Shown piece after piece: positions 36,301 to 48,225 of a stretch of DNA of 64,000 bases. Below the pieces are notes generated by a model. That model saw nothing but the letters and a program-made list of their open reading frames with translations, did no database searches and had not been told where the DNA came from. The stretch covers positions 513,001 through 577,000 of the forward strand of contig NC_092575.1 in the NCBI RefSeq assembly GCF_037975245.1. The letters are read 5' to 3'. Positions within the stretch are counted from its first letter, which is position 1. Each line of letters begins with the position of its first letter. The DNA comes from Apostichopus japonicus (lineage: Eukaryota > Echinodermata > Holothuroidea > Aspidochirotida > Stichopodidae). The translations under genes were made by a program, and so were the position numbers.

Positions 36301-39300
36301 ACACTGAGGGCTGTCTCTTTGCTTTCCGATGTTTCAGATAAATTGCCCTTCATTAACATACTATCACTCTAAAGGGAATAATTCCTTCTTGATGGAACTC
36401 TCTAACTGGAGATGTTGCCTAGTCTTGCTATCTCCTCCTTTTGTTTATTTTTCTAAGCAAGTTTTTAAGTTTGGTTAATGTCTTTCACTGACATTTAAGT
36501 TTAAGTTTGTCTTGAAAATGCTTAATATGTGTTGTGAAAGCTGAAAGAGTCTGCTTCAATAGTTTGTTGGTCGTTCATTGCATATAGTGTTTACACCATG
36601 AAAGCTTGTGCTGGTGGTTGGCTGCATAAAGTTATTTTTGTTTTGTCTTCTTCTGCTTAGGGAGTCTCATTTAATGTGAAACCAGGAGAAGTGGTAGCGT
36701 TAGTTGGTCCATCTGGAGGGGGAAAATCAACCATCGTTAACCTTATTGAGAAATTTTACAAACCAGATGATGGGGATATTAGATTAGGTAAGTAGCTCTT
36801 CAAATGTATGTAGCAATACCTGATGCCTGCTTTCTTTAAGTATGCCTAACATCTTGTTATGTGATAATTTGAAATTGAGACACTTTCAGAGTTGTCCTGT
36901 CAAACCCAATCAAGGTGTGAATGCGGTAAGAAACAATAGACCTTCATTATCTCTGATAATTAATGGATAACAATTTACCAAAACAGTCAAAAGTATGTGT
37001 TATGTCCTGTTGCTGCCTTATGTGTTTATGTCCTTACAATTGACTTCTATTTCTGGTGAGATTCCAGTTATTAGTCATGTTATGCAGACATTCAGCTCTT
37101 TATCTAACACCTGTAAAAGTTTCGGTTTAGCCATTTTCCCAAGACATCATAATATGACTACTTTACACCTTATTTTCCTAGTCTGTATTTCTAAACGATG
37201 TTCACACCACATTGTGATTTCTGTTAAATCACACTTGTTTGAAATCTATTGGCTGGTTATTTTTAGCAACCGCTTGACATCATGTCATAAATATGTAGAG
37301 AGGAAATATTACATATTGACTGAATGCAAGATCCCTCTCCATGAATCAACAAACAAAAGAAATGAAATTAATCAGTGAAGGAACTATTAGGGATGCTGAA
37401 TACAGGATGGCAGAGATTCACTTTATTGTTAATCCCCCTCACCCCCCTATCCCCCACCTTCCTTCACTCCCTGTGTTAAGTAGAATATATATGTATGTTT
37501 GATCCTTAATAAATACATGGTTTTTTCATAAGTGGTTATCATATGCTTGACCTAGAAATGAAATTACTGGTCTGCTAAATATTGGATGACAGAGGTTCAG
37601 TTTATTTAAGTCCCCCGCACCTCCCCCACCCCTGTGTTAAGCAGTTCATATATGTTTAATCCATGATAATGAGTAATGTTGTTAGTATTATTTCTGTGTT
37701 TTACCACAGGTGGTCATAATATGCTTGACCTAGATCCGCAATGGTTTCGCAAGAAGATCTCAATCGTGAGTCAGGAACCAGTTCTATTTGCTTGCTCCAT
37801 CAAGGAAAACATAGCTTACGGCAAGGAAGCCACCCAAGATGAGGTAAAGAATAATGACTCATAGGTTACTCAATCTAGTGCAGGGTTGAGTAAACTAAGA
37901 GGATGGCTTGACTTTATGAATATGTTATAATCCAAAAGAATGGAAGAGATTTAGTACTGTTTCTTAGGCTCAGTCTAGTGCAGGCTTGAGTAAACTAAGA
38001 GGATGGCTTGACTTTATGAATATGTTATGTATGAATTGTGATATATTTATGAATATTAAGTACTTCTTCTGTTTCTTTGTCTCCTGTGTGTTTTAAAGCA
38101 TATGCCTTGACTCATATCTGTGCTCTATCCATAGTAATTCTGTTATTAATCAGCTTATTATCTACAGGAGGTTATCATCACTTAAAAGCAACTAAGTTTG
38201 CTACTCATGGACAGTTTTATCTTCAAGACAACATTGACTTTTTCTTTGCTCTTTGATATCCATGAAGCTTATAAAGAGCTATTAACTCTACGGGCTGTGT
38301 ATACTGTGATGGTTTAAGTTATATGATTCGATATCTCTGTTCATGTTGTAACCAACAAACTCTCACTTTCAGATCATCGAGGCTGCCAAGAAGGCCAACG
38401 CCCATGAGTTCATCAATGCTTTTGAGGAGGGTTATGATACCCTGGTAGGAGAGAGGGGTGTCAGATTGTCCGGAGGTCAGAAACAGAGGGTAGCCATCGC
38501 CAGGGCTCTCATCATGGACCCTGCTATTCTTCTTTTAGATGAGGTTTGTTTCATCAGTACCAAATAAATTGTTTCACTTGACAAGCAGAGGGGTGCTGGG
38601 GTAGGGGATGGGGTGCCTATTAGGTTAGAAAAAGAATTAATCTGTAGTAAAATTGGGATTTAATTTCATTCATTGATTGGGTTGTGATTGATGACAGACT
38701 GAAGTTTGTTAATTGAGTAGGTTTGATGATAGGTAGTTGCCCCCCTCAGGGTTGTTCTGTGAGTGGGCTGTTAGTAATCACAAGTTGATAGGTAATATGA
38801 TATGTTAAGTTGGCTTCAAGTTTGTTAAATTGGATAAATCAAGATTTCAAAAATTCACAAAGATTTGTCACAATTACAACACTCATGCTACTGAAATATT
38901 AAAAACGAGACTGACTTACTAATAATTTGCTGGTTGATCTTGAAAAGATCAGGAAAGTGGTTTTAATTTTCATCGGTTGCAATCTTACTTTGCAGTAACA
39001 CTCACTAGGTTTGCCAACCAAGTACAAATACAAGATGATATAATTAAGAAGGGGTCTCAACTAGTTGTAAATGTAAAATGTAATGTATGAAGGGATGCAG
39101 TACTACACAAATCATCACTATTAGTGGTTGATTTGATTCAGTGTTGAGGCTACTTCAGTTGATGTCCTTTATGACAGTGGAAAACTCTTATTGTGCAGGA
39201 AGTGTTGGGAAGGTGATTCAAAGTCTGTAGTGTTCTACTTTCAAAAACTATTGGATTTATTCGGGAAGACTTTAAGTGGACCTCTTATCGTTGTGTTTTT

Positions 39301-40406
39301 GATGGATCAACTCTTGAGCTCTATCGTAAAATGCAGAAATATTCTAGGTATAAGTGGCTTATCTAACGGCAGGCTTTCGATCTGAAAGCCTGTAACAGGC
39401 TCTTTATGATGAGTTTTATGATGAGGTTGTCTTTTGAATCTCTCAAGAGATGGCCTTTGCGTAGTTTTATTATGAAACTCTCAAGAGATGGCCTATGCGT
39501 AGTTTTATTTCCTGATGGCAGCATATACATCATATGCAGCCAACTTTGAGCAGTTTTTCACTGCTATCAGAAGAGAATAAATATGTAAATCATGTAATAT
39601 GTATGTAGCTTGCATGCACATGGAAGTGTTGAGGTCCACTTTTACAATAAAAAAAAAATTCTACTTCAAAACAAATTAAACAAATTTCATGAAATCCAGT
39701 GTACCTATTAAGTAGAAAATGAAAATTAGAGGTAGAAAAGTAGAAAATTAAGTATGAAAATGAAGATATAATCTTTGGTTATGTGATGTTCCCTTCAGGC
39801 AACCTCTGCTCTGGATGCTGAGAGTGAGCATCTAGTCCAAGAGGCCATCGACAGGGCCATGGTGGGCCGGACGGTACTTGTAATAGCCCATCGTCTCTCA
39901 ACTGTCAGAACCGCTTCAAAGGTATGATCAATAAATTCAGATGTAATCAATCTTGTTATTCCCTTCATTCATCTGCTAAATATTAAATTGATCAATACCC
40001 AGCAAAACACTAAACTTGCCAATTTGTGGCAGCGTGCAAACATATTTTGTCAAGAATGCCATATCTGTGTGAAGATGATTAAAAGAGATTTACATGTGTC
40101 TGTGAGTGAGTTCTTATTATTTCCCTGTACAAGTAACTGCTGGTTCTCTGACAAGCTTCTCTATTGTTTTGACTTCTCATACAGGTTGTTGTGATCAAAC
40201 ACGGCTTGGTAGCTGAAACCGGATCTCATGATGAACTCATCTCAAAGGGCGGAGTCTATAAGAAACTGGTCTTACGACAACTCTCGTCGATGCAGGATCG
40301 AGCTGCTATCATTAATTCTGGACTTGATGACTACGTCCAGGAAAGTGATGACTCGGACGAATCGGACTCGGAGCAAAACTTAGATGAGAAACAGAAAACT
40401 CCTTAG
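27400..40406 (+). CDS. ABCB9-like: ABCB half-transporter with TAPL-like N-terminal domain, 13 exons, 805 residues
   Basis: Exons: 27400-27502, 28403-28923, 29844-29958, 30987-31222, 31800-31935, 33123-33346, 33776-33851, 35315-35544, 36661-36787, 37710-37843, 38373-38543, 39799-39921 and 40185-40406. Lengths sum to 2418 nt with all phases continuous. Residues 1-208 hold about four membrane helices (for example [37 protein letters not shown]) and a charged linker, arranged like TMD0 of TAPL/ABCB9. Residues 209-545 are the six-helix ABC domain. The nucleotide-binding domain has Walker [10 protein letters not shown] (563-571), Q-loop Gln611, signature LSGGQ (666-670), Walker B ILLLDE (686-691), D-loop SALD and H-loop His722, so it should be catalytically competent. 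The C-terminal tail is acidic ([14 protein letters not shown]). TAPL is a homodimeric lysosomal peptide pump; that role here is inferred. The mitochondrial ABCB10 is the main alternative and fits less well because of the TMD0-like region. ATG at 27400 has a good context (GAAGATGG) and an in-frame TAA at 27376. Confidence 0.92.
31560..31700. repeat. 15-bp GGGAGGAGGGTGTG-type repeat in ABCB intron 4
   Basis: About six copies of a 13-15-bp G-rich unit grade into a GGA-rich tract. It lies in the second half of intron 4, ending about 100 bp before the exon 5 acceptor. Confidence 0.9.
31921..32462 (+). repeat. 36-bp minisatellite copying ABCB exon 5 end plus splice donor (about 15 copies)
   Basis: The unit GGGCTGTTATCTATG/GTAGGTGCCTTCAGGTATCTT starts inside exon 5 (codons G-A-V-I-Y plus the first base of the split Gly codon) and runs through the donor at 31936. 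Each copy carries GTAGGT and a second donor-like CAG/GTATCT. The unit is 12 codons and stop-free in several frames, which produces long spurious reading frames on both strands. Confidence 0.95.
33293..33432 (+). repeat. 94-bp tandem duplication of ABCB exon 6 end and donor (two copies)
   Basis: Exon 6 sequence from 33293 (AATATGGCCATAGCGACAGG, then AGTGTTCAA) recurs in the intron at 33387 with 27 of 29 bases identical. A donor-like GTTAGT follows in each copy (33347 real, 33427 copy). The second copy is decayed between these points. Confidence 0.85.
33985..35222. repeat. 45-bp minisatellite filling ABCB intron 7, with a 248-bp higher-order repeat
   Basis: The unit contains AATGGTGAGGTACGTTACTA, CCAGATTGTACCTCATCTTG. 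About 27 copies. The block from about 34015 to 34262 is repeated nearly perfectly at about 34263-34510. Most units contain ATG/GTGAGG, a donor-like string, but I see no exon 7 sequence in the unit. The array ends about 90 bp before the exon 8 acceptor. Confidence 0.93.
35580..36036. repeat. pure purine tract of GGGAGAGGGAGGGGAGA type
   Basis: About 450 bases almost exclusively A and G on the plus strand, built of GAGAGGGAGGG modules with occasional GTGAGGGG. It starts about 35 nt after the ABCB exon 8 donor (35545). It reads through in several frames and is not coding. Confidence 0.95.
37383..37735 (+). repeat. 178-bp duplication of intron 9 end with acceptor and start of ABCB exon 10
   Basis: The real exon 10 start TGGTCATAATATGCTTGACC (37711) has an earlier counterpart TGGTTATCATATGCTTGACC (37533), identical at 22 of 24 bases counting the next four, preceded by a T run and AAG. 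Upstream landmarks are also doubled: GATGGCAGAGATTCA at about 37406 with GATGACAGAGGTTCA at about 37586, and TGTGTTAAG at both. Splicing into the first copy would hit a stop within seven codons. Confidence 0.85.
37868..38035. repeat. about 100-bp tandem duplication in ABCB intron 10
   Basis: TCTAGTGCAGGGTTGAGTAA followed by ACTAAGAGGATGGCTTGAC occurs at about 37873 and again at about 37974 with one change in the first 20 bases. Confidence 0.85.
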
Positions 40407-43400
40407 TCGTTTTTTCATTATCTTCATGCTTTCAAGATTAGACAATAGGTTTTAACATCACAAATATATTCGGTTTTATGGTATGCTCCAAATGTTGGTT
40501 TAGGAAGCTAGAAGTTATACTGTAGGATAGCAGTGTTAATAATTAACATCAAATATTCAAGAAGATTTACTATCTGATATGTTAAGTATATACATATAGA
40601 TATATACAATACGTATAATGCCATCTTACTGAGCTACAACCATGTGTTAGTTTTTTAGCAGTTTAGTTTCCAGCTGGAATCAAATGGGTTGTAATGTTAA
40701 ATATGCTTTTAAACCGGCCCAAGAATCACACAGGTATATGTTGTTTGCTGTTTGATCTGCTCTCGTGTGGTTTTGTTATGATTTTGGATCAGATCAACTG
40801 ATAGAAACACAAGAACATCTTCAATTTTATGCCAAGGTGTGCCGTGCCAAGTGTGTAAGAACACAACAGAAAAGAAATGTTTTTCCTTGTGTGCCATATC
40901 CATCAGTGATATGGTAACTAATAAATGAATTATTTTTATTTTGTTTTGTTGTATTAGGTTTACTTTAAATAACTCATTCTTTCTACTCAAAAGTTGTTAC
41001 TAACAGGGTTAATTGGGTTAATGTAGTCACAGGATTGTTCCACTTTTATGCACCAAAATTACTATATTTCCACACACACACCAAAAAAAAAAAAATAATT
41101 ATGGATATTTTTCTGTTTTGTTTTTATATTTTCTGTTTTTGTAGGTTAAAGCTAAAGTGATATGGAATGCTTGTTTCATACAGGGTAATGGAAGCACAGT
41201 CACCTGACTCAGATACAATTACTCTACTTATATGTAAAGAACGCTAGACTTTGTACATCTGTATCACATACGAGGTATTTGAAAAATACTTGAAAACTGC
41301 CATAAAGCTAAGGATCTCTGTGTTGTGATTAATCGACAGTACTTAAATATGATCATTAAAGTAAATAGTGATTTTTGCTGCGGTTTCGATGTTATTGCAG
41401 AACTTGAAGCAGCATTTAGAAGAAACTTTCACTTGGTGGATTCTAGCTAATCTCATGGTGAATGTTTTACTAATTGCTGAACAGGAGTAACAGGTAGAGG
41501 TATGATACGATTTGTATGTAAAGGTTTTGAGCCTGTTTGATGATAACCTATAAACCAACTATTTGCATTAATCTAGAATTATCTGGAATTGAACTTGTAA
41601 TCTTTATTATTTTTAGATTATTAGATTTATTCAGATGATCCCTTTACAAAGCCTATTGCAGTGTGATGATCAATGTGACAACACCTATTGCTGTGGTATT
41701 GTGGTTTTTTGTTCATAGTTTGATTGCGTTCAATCAGACTATAACACATTGTCTATCTTTCTCACGTGATTAACATTACTGTGGCAGTTGTTTCAATGAC
41801 TGTATTTGTCCTTGACAAGTTTATAGGTGGGCAGATTTGCCAAAGCTTAACCAAAATTGTAAATATAATGAAGTCGACTATTTCCAAAGTTTTGTAATGA
41901 CCTGGAGTGGACTAAAGGAGTGGTATAATAACTTCCTAATCATGAGAGAGTTTTTTGACCATTGTGCAACAATAACAGTAATAGAAGTAGTCTTTTACAG
42001 GTGATGTATGTACCGGCTGCATTGAGAGAGGTTTTATGACCGTTGTGCAACAATGACAACATTAGGAGTAGTCTTTTACAGGTATTTTATGTACAGGCTG
42101 TCTTTACAGAAAAGTGGAAACCTATTTAAATTAGAAAACTGAAAATTGTTGAACATACAGCCTTATAAAGTTGAAAGCTGGATATTTAGTTTAGTTAGAT
42201 ACAAAATTAAATTTCTTATCCTCCTGAAAAGAATTCATTAAATTGTCTTTCAAATGCTTACCGATATGCTTAGGATGCTTAGGATATAAGTGTTCCTAGA
42301 TCTAATTAGATATCTTTATATCTATGAGCATATCCAGGAGGGAGGCTAGGCAAGAATCTTGATATCAAGTCAGCCCCTCTGTACATATTTTGCTTATTTT
42401 GCAGTATGATATCCTACAGGAAGTATCAGTAAAGAGTACAGTATTGGTAATAGAGGCCATCTTAAAATGGTTTGGCAATATGGATACCTTTATACCAAAG
42501 TCACATTGGGCATAAGTTGAACTTGTGTTTTCTGTTCAGTTTCTGAAATATCGCAAAAACTAATAATTTGGCATTAATATAAATGTAATATTTTCTTATC
42601 AGCAAAGTAAGTCATCTGTGAACTGTCACCTAAGGTTCACACTTATCTTAACCTTCTTTTCTTTTGTATCAGAGTCACTAGAATCCTATCTCCTTTTACA
42701 CTATAAAGATATTTTTTAAATACCTATCGATATTTCGCATAGTCAACATTTTAACTATTTTTTAACATGATTGGGCAACATTAAAAGAGAACTTAGTAAC
42801 TGCCAGCAATGTGTGTGAAACATAATTAATTACACCATGTAGATTTTTAATACATCACCAAGCCGGACATACAATGGGCGGGGGGGGGGGGGGTGTTAGT
42901 TGGGAATGGGCACATGGATTGTGATGTTGGTAATTATGGTAATCGTAAATATGGTAATGGTAAGTATGGTTATGGTAATTATGTTAAAGTACTAATGTTG
43001 TTGTTCTCTGCTTTCTTATAAAGGAGGTCATTGATACTAAAGTAAATATAAAGATGGCAAACTTAAGACAGCTGAAAAAAAAGAATTACTGTAACATTTC
43101 TCTCGGTGGAAATTTGTGCCTTCGAAAGTTGTGTTTTCAGAATAATGATGAACTGAGAAGTTGGGTATTTTATGTACCTGTTTAGTGTTATTGTTATTTG
43201 TCAGTATTAAACCAGCTGGATGTGTTGACAGTAGAAATTTTCCTGCCTTGCAAAAATATACACAAGTGCAAATTATATTGTACTTTGAAAGAGCAACAAA
43301 ATTGTTAATAGAAAAGTATTTGAACCATTGACCAGAGATGTCCTGTGCCCCACTCACTGAGCTATTCAGCTCTTGTTAGTCGTCTACTATCTTTGGGATG

Positions 43401-46336
43401 GGGGTGGTAGGGGATGTGTTCCAGGAAATACTGGACAAAGTATATTGTTTGAGTGAATTCTGGTATGGATGATCTCTATACCACTAGGCTGGTTAATGAC
43501 AGGTTATTTCATCGATTAGTGGGTGGTAGGTGGTTTAGATTATGTCATTTTAGTACTGTAATATAACCAACTGCTTTCAATGCCTCATTTTCTGTGTGAT
43601 TTTGACCATTATGTAGTTATTAAACTTGCTAAATTTCCTTGTCACTCTCCCTTCTTACATTTACTTGTTAAATTTCCTTGTAAGTTGTCACTCTAGTTTC
43701 TAACATTTACTTGTTAAATTTCCTTTTCACTCTCGCTTGTTACATTTGGTATGAACTGTTTCGTCCGTCTTGTAAATTGATTGAGATTTGCATTAATGAA
43801 TCACTGCTGGGACCTACAATAGACAGTATATATATATATATATATATGGTGATCATTTTACAGTTTTGTTTGGTAAGTTCATAAATCAGGTATGTTTTGC
43901 AGACCAACATATTTTTCATATTGTTAAATTGAGAATCCAAAAAAAGAAAAATCTAATTAGGATTTCATCCTGTTCATTTTTCTTGTTTTCTTTGAAGTGT
44001 TAGCAAACTTTTCCTAACAAGGATGCCAGGGAGGTGAGGGTTACATGTAGGTTATACGTAGGTTACACCCAGATTACACGCAGGTTACATGCAGATGTAC
44101 AGTAGAACCATACTTAAAGTTCAAAATACCTGTTGGGCAATCAAACTTAAGAGGACTATAAAGTTAAAGTTAAACATAAAGACAAAGAAGAGGTAAAATT
44201 ATGTTGGACTGTAAATGAAATCCTTCAATCTTTCATATCAAACAGATATAATGCTTTATTTTCTGTTGTTGCATCCATCTTATCTTAATCATCCCATGTA
44301 ATTTATACAAAACCCTCCTATGACCTGACATTCACAATGGAGGTTAAGGGGTGGAGGAGAGTAAGTTTGGGTTCGGGGGGTTCAATAATTAGAGATGGTC
44401 TATTTGGATGGACTGCTAAATAGACTTTTACCAGATGAAATATCATTAATTCCTATTCGTTCCCACTCCCCCACCCCAAATGACAAGTTTTGTACAGTGC
44501 CTTGGGCAAGTTATGAATGCCACAGAGAAGAAAGACAAAGGAAAGTGTTTCAAGAAAGATGTTATGTTTGTGAGTCCCTATAGGATTGTATTGTGTACAT
44601 GTACTATAAACATGTACGCAGTACATGTACTGAGTACAGGATGTATTGTGTACAAGGTACTTTGGTGAAGGCCTTGCAGACAGTTAATATCAGGTGATAT
44701 AGCCATAGGATGTATATTTGTATGTATGTATTTTAGATCCTCCTGCAAGCAGGAACTCGCAAAGAAGTCTCATTGGCTTATCAAAGCCGCAAGCTGACCG
44801 AAGTCAGTCTCTCAGATAACGTCCATGATTTTGAATTGTCAATTGTCAACAACTCTGTAACTGGACGACATACATTAATCTTGGAGTGACTCGAACTGGG
44901 AACCTTATGATTGGAAGGCACCGGCGTTAACCACTGCGCAAACACTCCATGTAATGTAGAAAGGACAGTACATGTAATGTGTACATGGACTGTGAACAGG
45001 ATCTTCTGTGGTGTGAACCCCCTGCAGACAGTTGATATTAGATGCTATAGTTATGGACCAGCTTAATCTCATGGTTAATATATATATATATAAGTGCTAG
45101 TTGAAAGATAACATGTTCTTTTCAAGTAACTGTTTCTCTTTAAGAACAAAGTTGGGAGTAACATTTTGGTCCTACTTGGTCTCTAACGAGTTTTAGTTCA
45201 CATAATTCAGACAACAGGTAGTTGTGTATTTACGTAAAGCATATCCAATGGTGAGTTATGAGGAAACCTCTGTAACACATATATCATGTCAGTATGTACA
45301 ATGCCATCATTAGATGGACACTTAATTAACATCTTAACCATTTCATGCTCGTCTTTTTCTTCTGCCCTATTTTTTGTTTTTTTCCAGGTTTTTTTTCAAA
45401 TACTTTATGGTGTTAGTGCTATGAGTGTTTGTAGGTCTAGTCTGGATCAACAACAATAAATGCCAACGTTTGTACCCGACACAAAATTGTTACGAAGATA
45501 TTTCATTTACCTCTACCTGCCTGCTAAAAAGGCTCTTTCCAACACTGAATATCGGTGGATGAGGATTTTTTGGGGGGAGGGGAGGGGAGGGGGTTATTAA
45601 TATTCATTATATTCCAATTCAATAATGATTAACTCCAATTGCATATAGCTGTTGTAGCCAGTAATGTAAGTTTGTTTTTAGTCAGTATTTTACAGATTTT
45701 CACATAGTTTTTTTAATGCTCCATAGAATCAAATTCATTGGTACAGTTTCCTGTGACATTCAGACCTGTTTTGTTTTTGTTTTTTTATATATTTTCTCAT
45801 TGAGTTGATAATTAGTTTATGAACAAAAATAAAGTCCAGATACACATTTATTTAAGCTACAGTAAGAAACCATGTATAGAATTATATTTCAAGTCTGAGA
45901 TGATTTACATAACATCTAATTATTTATGAAGTCACTGCAATTCATGCATAAATTAATCATCAAACTGAACAAATCTTGTTCCATTCCACATACGCATTCA
46001 ATTGTCTTTTGAAGTTGAAACTATTGAGCCCCATTTGTATAAATAGTCCGTGTTCCACACAGGAATAAAACTTTGGAAAATTCATTTCTGTAATGCGCCA
46101 CCAATTTCATTACCACCACATCCTCGCTACTACAGAGGTGCTTGTGTTGACACCAGTCCTTTAATTCTATTGTGCCAACAATGTTATGTTACAGATACTG
46201 AACGAGTGGAAAAAACATGGCGACTGCCTGGTATAACCCTTACACATTACAAGGATTTTTATCCAAACGGTGATATGGAGTGATTTCCTATGTCAACCAG
46301 AAGTTTCTTTAGGACTTATGGAACATATTCGAAGTC
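40407..46336. other. 3' flank of ABCB gene and intergenic region before AUTS2-like exon
   Basis: No exon was recognised. A candidate AATAAA lies at 40920-40925, about 510 nt after the ABCB stop. Local duplications: about 75 bp at 41945-42095 (GTGCAACAAT, GTAGTCTTTTACAGGT twice) and about 50 bp three times at 43610-43750 (TTACTTGTTAAATTTCCTT). Short AT runs sit at 43828-43848 and 45080-45092. A SINE lies at 44736-44948. Confidence 0.55.
44736..44948 (-). mobile_element. tRNA-derived SINE
   Basis: On the minus strand it begins GGAGTGTTTGCGCAGTGGTT, then AACGCCGGTGCCTTCC and GGTTCCCAGTTCGAGTCACTCC. This gives an A box (GCGCAGTGGTTAA) and B box (GTTCGAGTC) at tRNA-like spacing. A non-tRNA body of about 130 bp follows, ending in the hairpin TCCTGCTTGCAGGA and an ATAC-repeat tail. 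This is the layout of a tRNA-headed SINE. The closest named family was not determined. Confidence 0.82.
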
Positions 46337-46609
46337 ATGGAAAGTGAGTCAAAGCAAAGAACTCAGAGAAATCGTCGACGAGAAAGAGCACAAGAAATGA
46401 AACAGGAACGTCAAAGACAAGCCCAGCAAAACAACGAGGACGGGAGCGGGGACGAGGAATCGCCCTCACCCCCTACCAGTCGTGGTAGGGAAAAAACAAG
46501 ACACCCTCCCAGAAGGAAAAAACTCTCTAGGTCTAGATCAAGTTCTTGTGAAGAGGTCATCGTTGATGGATTTGCAATTTGCAGCTTCGCCTCACTGGAT
46601 GAAATGGAG
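46337..46609 (+). CDS. AUTS2-like: AUTS2/fibrosin-like gene, first coding exon
   Basis: ATG at 46337 is the first Met after an in-frame TAG at 46310. The 91-codon exon ends in phase 0 at GAG/GTAGGA. The protein is very basic and Arg/Lys/Gln-rich, then has an acidic-Ser-Pro patch (EDGSGDEESPSPP), a basic stretch (RHPPRRKKLSRSRSSS), and finally EEVIVDGFAICSFASLDEME. Vertebrate AUTS2 exon 1 has the same order and ends with PPRRKRR, a Ser/Thr patch and [20 protein letters not shown]. AUTS2 family proteins are nuclear, and vertebrate AUTS2 acts in a PRC1-type complex in neurons. Only this exon is in the window; the next exons must lie beyond 64000, in line with the very long first introns of AUTS2. 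Assignment rests on the C-terminal motif and on the basic-acidic-basic layout. Confidence 0.75.
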
Positions 46610-46992
46610 GTAGGAATGTTCTAAGGGCTATTGAAAAGCATAACATAACTTGGTTAGGCCTCTGACTCTGAGTTTGTTGCACGTACGGTTTGCCACTGAT
46701 AGTGACAAAGTAGATGATAGATAGCATAGGATACACGCCGCTCGTGCGGTTAGTGTAGCATAAATTGGTCACACCAGGACTAAAAGAACAAAATAAAAGG
46801 CTTAGCCTAATCTACCAGCAATCATAGCCTATTTATGCACTAACACTTGCCAAGACCAATGCTACTTAAGGTTTTGCAGAAGGCCGTGGCTGTTCTTACG
46901 ACTAGTCGTAACAATTATTTATAAACTATTCTTACGACAAAGGTGAATTCAAGCGCAGTAAAGTAAATAAAGCAACTGCGCATGTAGTAGGG

Positions 46993-47047
46993 GTAACCTT
47001 AACCCTAAACATAACCCTAAACCTCAATCCTAACACTAACCCTAACC
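46993..47047. repeat. interstitial telomere-like CCCTAA repeats
   Basis: AACCTTAACCCTAAACATAA and the following bases include several CCTAA or CCCTAA hexamers in about 55 bp, imperfect. TTAGGG is the telomere repeat of most deuterostomes. Confidence 0.7.
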
Positions 47048-48096
47048 GGAAAATATTGTTACTCCTCGTCGTAAAAATAGTACTCCTGGTCATAAAAATA
47101 GCAACGGCGCATGCGTAGTCGGAAATTATTCATACAACTAGTCGTAAGAATAGCCACTTTGTTTGCAGAAATTTGAAATTAGTCTAACCAGGCTATACTA
47201 TAGTTAGGCCTAACAACACTCGTTTCCTGATATTCTCTAAAATTAAGTAATAAAATTATGCTACCACATCAGGACAACCGCTCTAGGATTGATCTCCAGG
47301 TTTAATTAAGCTGGCTAGGGAAAATGTAGCCTACAACTCTTCTCGGCCTAACCTACAAACGCCAGAAATGGTGATTTTATCTTGGAAATTGTCGCAGTGA
47401 ATTTCGGGTGACCATATGTCCCGATTAATTGGGATCATAAATAAACTGCCCTATAGCAAACTAAATTCTCCCAATTTGCTGTTATGATATGCAAACTCAA
47501 GTAAGTACACATGTAACTTAGTAATGATCACTATACATGACCGTCTTGGAAGCATGATGTAATCGTTTTCAACGGCTAGAAATTTATTATTTACTTCGCT
47601 TCCTGCTTACCTGTCACCCAACAACCTTACCACTCTCCCTCTATTGTGCTTAGTGAATTGGTAACATTTTCAGCATTGTGCACCCTATGCGACATTTAGT
47701 TGGTACCACTAAGTATATCCCACTTTTCAACCAAAGAAGTATGGCAACCCTTTATGAACATTTCTCGGCAAGCTGTGAGTAGTCAGGATGTCCCCTTCAT
47801 CAAGAAACAATAATTGGCTACATGAGACCCTTAATCTTATTCTCATTTTCTAGTCATAACAAAGTAACAAAGTGTTTAACATAATGTAGAGGCACACATT
47901 TGCTATATTGGAAATGGTACAAGAACACATTTGCTGCAATGATTTCAGAGATAAATAAACATCTTCTTACTACTAACTTTGCTATTGGGAACTTCAAGTT
48001 TATTGGTTGTTGGACATCAATATTCAATGTATTATATCTATGAGCAGAATAAGTTTACTACTGTATATTTACAAGCAATAAGGAGCAGTATGTGTT

Positions 48097-48225
48097 TCCG
48101 TAGTGTTCAGCTTTGTGGGAGGGCGCTTGCCTCCACCTTTGAACTCATCCACATTTGGGTCAGATTCCAAACAAAGTATCACCATGCACATCACCATTTT
48201 GGTTTGGGTTTAGGCAGCTAAACAA
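48097..48225 (+). mobile_element. possible decayed tRNA-derived SINE
   Basis: GTTCAGCTTTGTGGGAGGGC, then GCTTGCCTCCACC and, after about 20 bases, GGGTCAGATTCCAAAC, imitate the D-arm, anticodon-arm and T-arm order of a tRNA with a damaged B box. It does not fold into an intact tRNA. The link to the 44736 element is unclear. Confidence 0.35.

Noticed and set aside
27400-40406. Assigning the ABC gene to mitochondrial ABCB10 or ABCB8
   Set aside because: The N-terminus shows four hydrophobic helices and a linker rather than a basic presequence; TAPL-like fits better, though phylogeny was not run.
46050-46283. 77-codon frame just upstream of the AUTS2-like exon
   Set aside because: Has no similarity that I recognise. 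It may lie in the 5' untranslated region, and the in-frame stop at 46310 separates other upstream sequence from the ATG.
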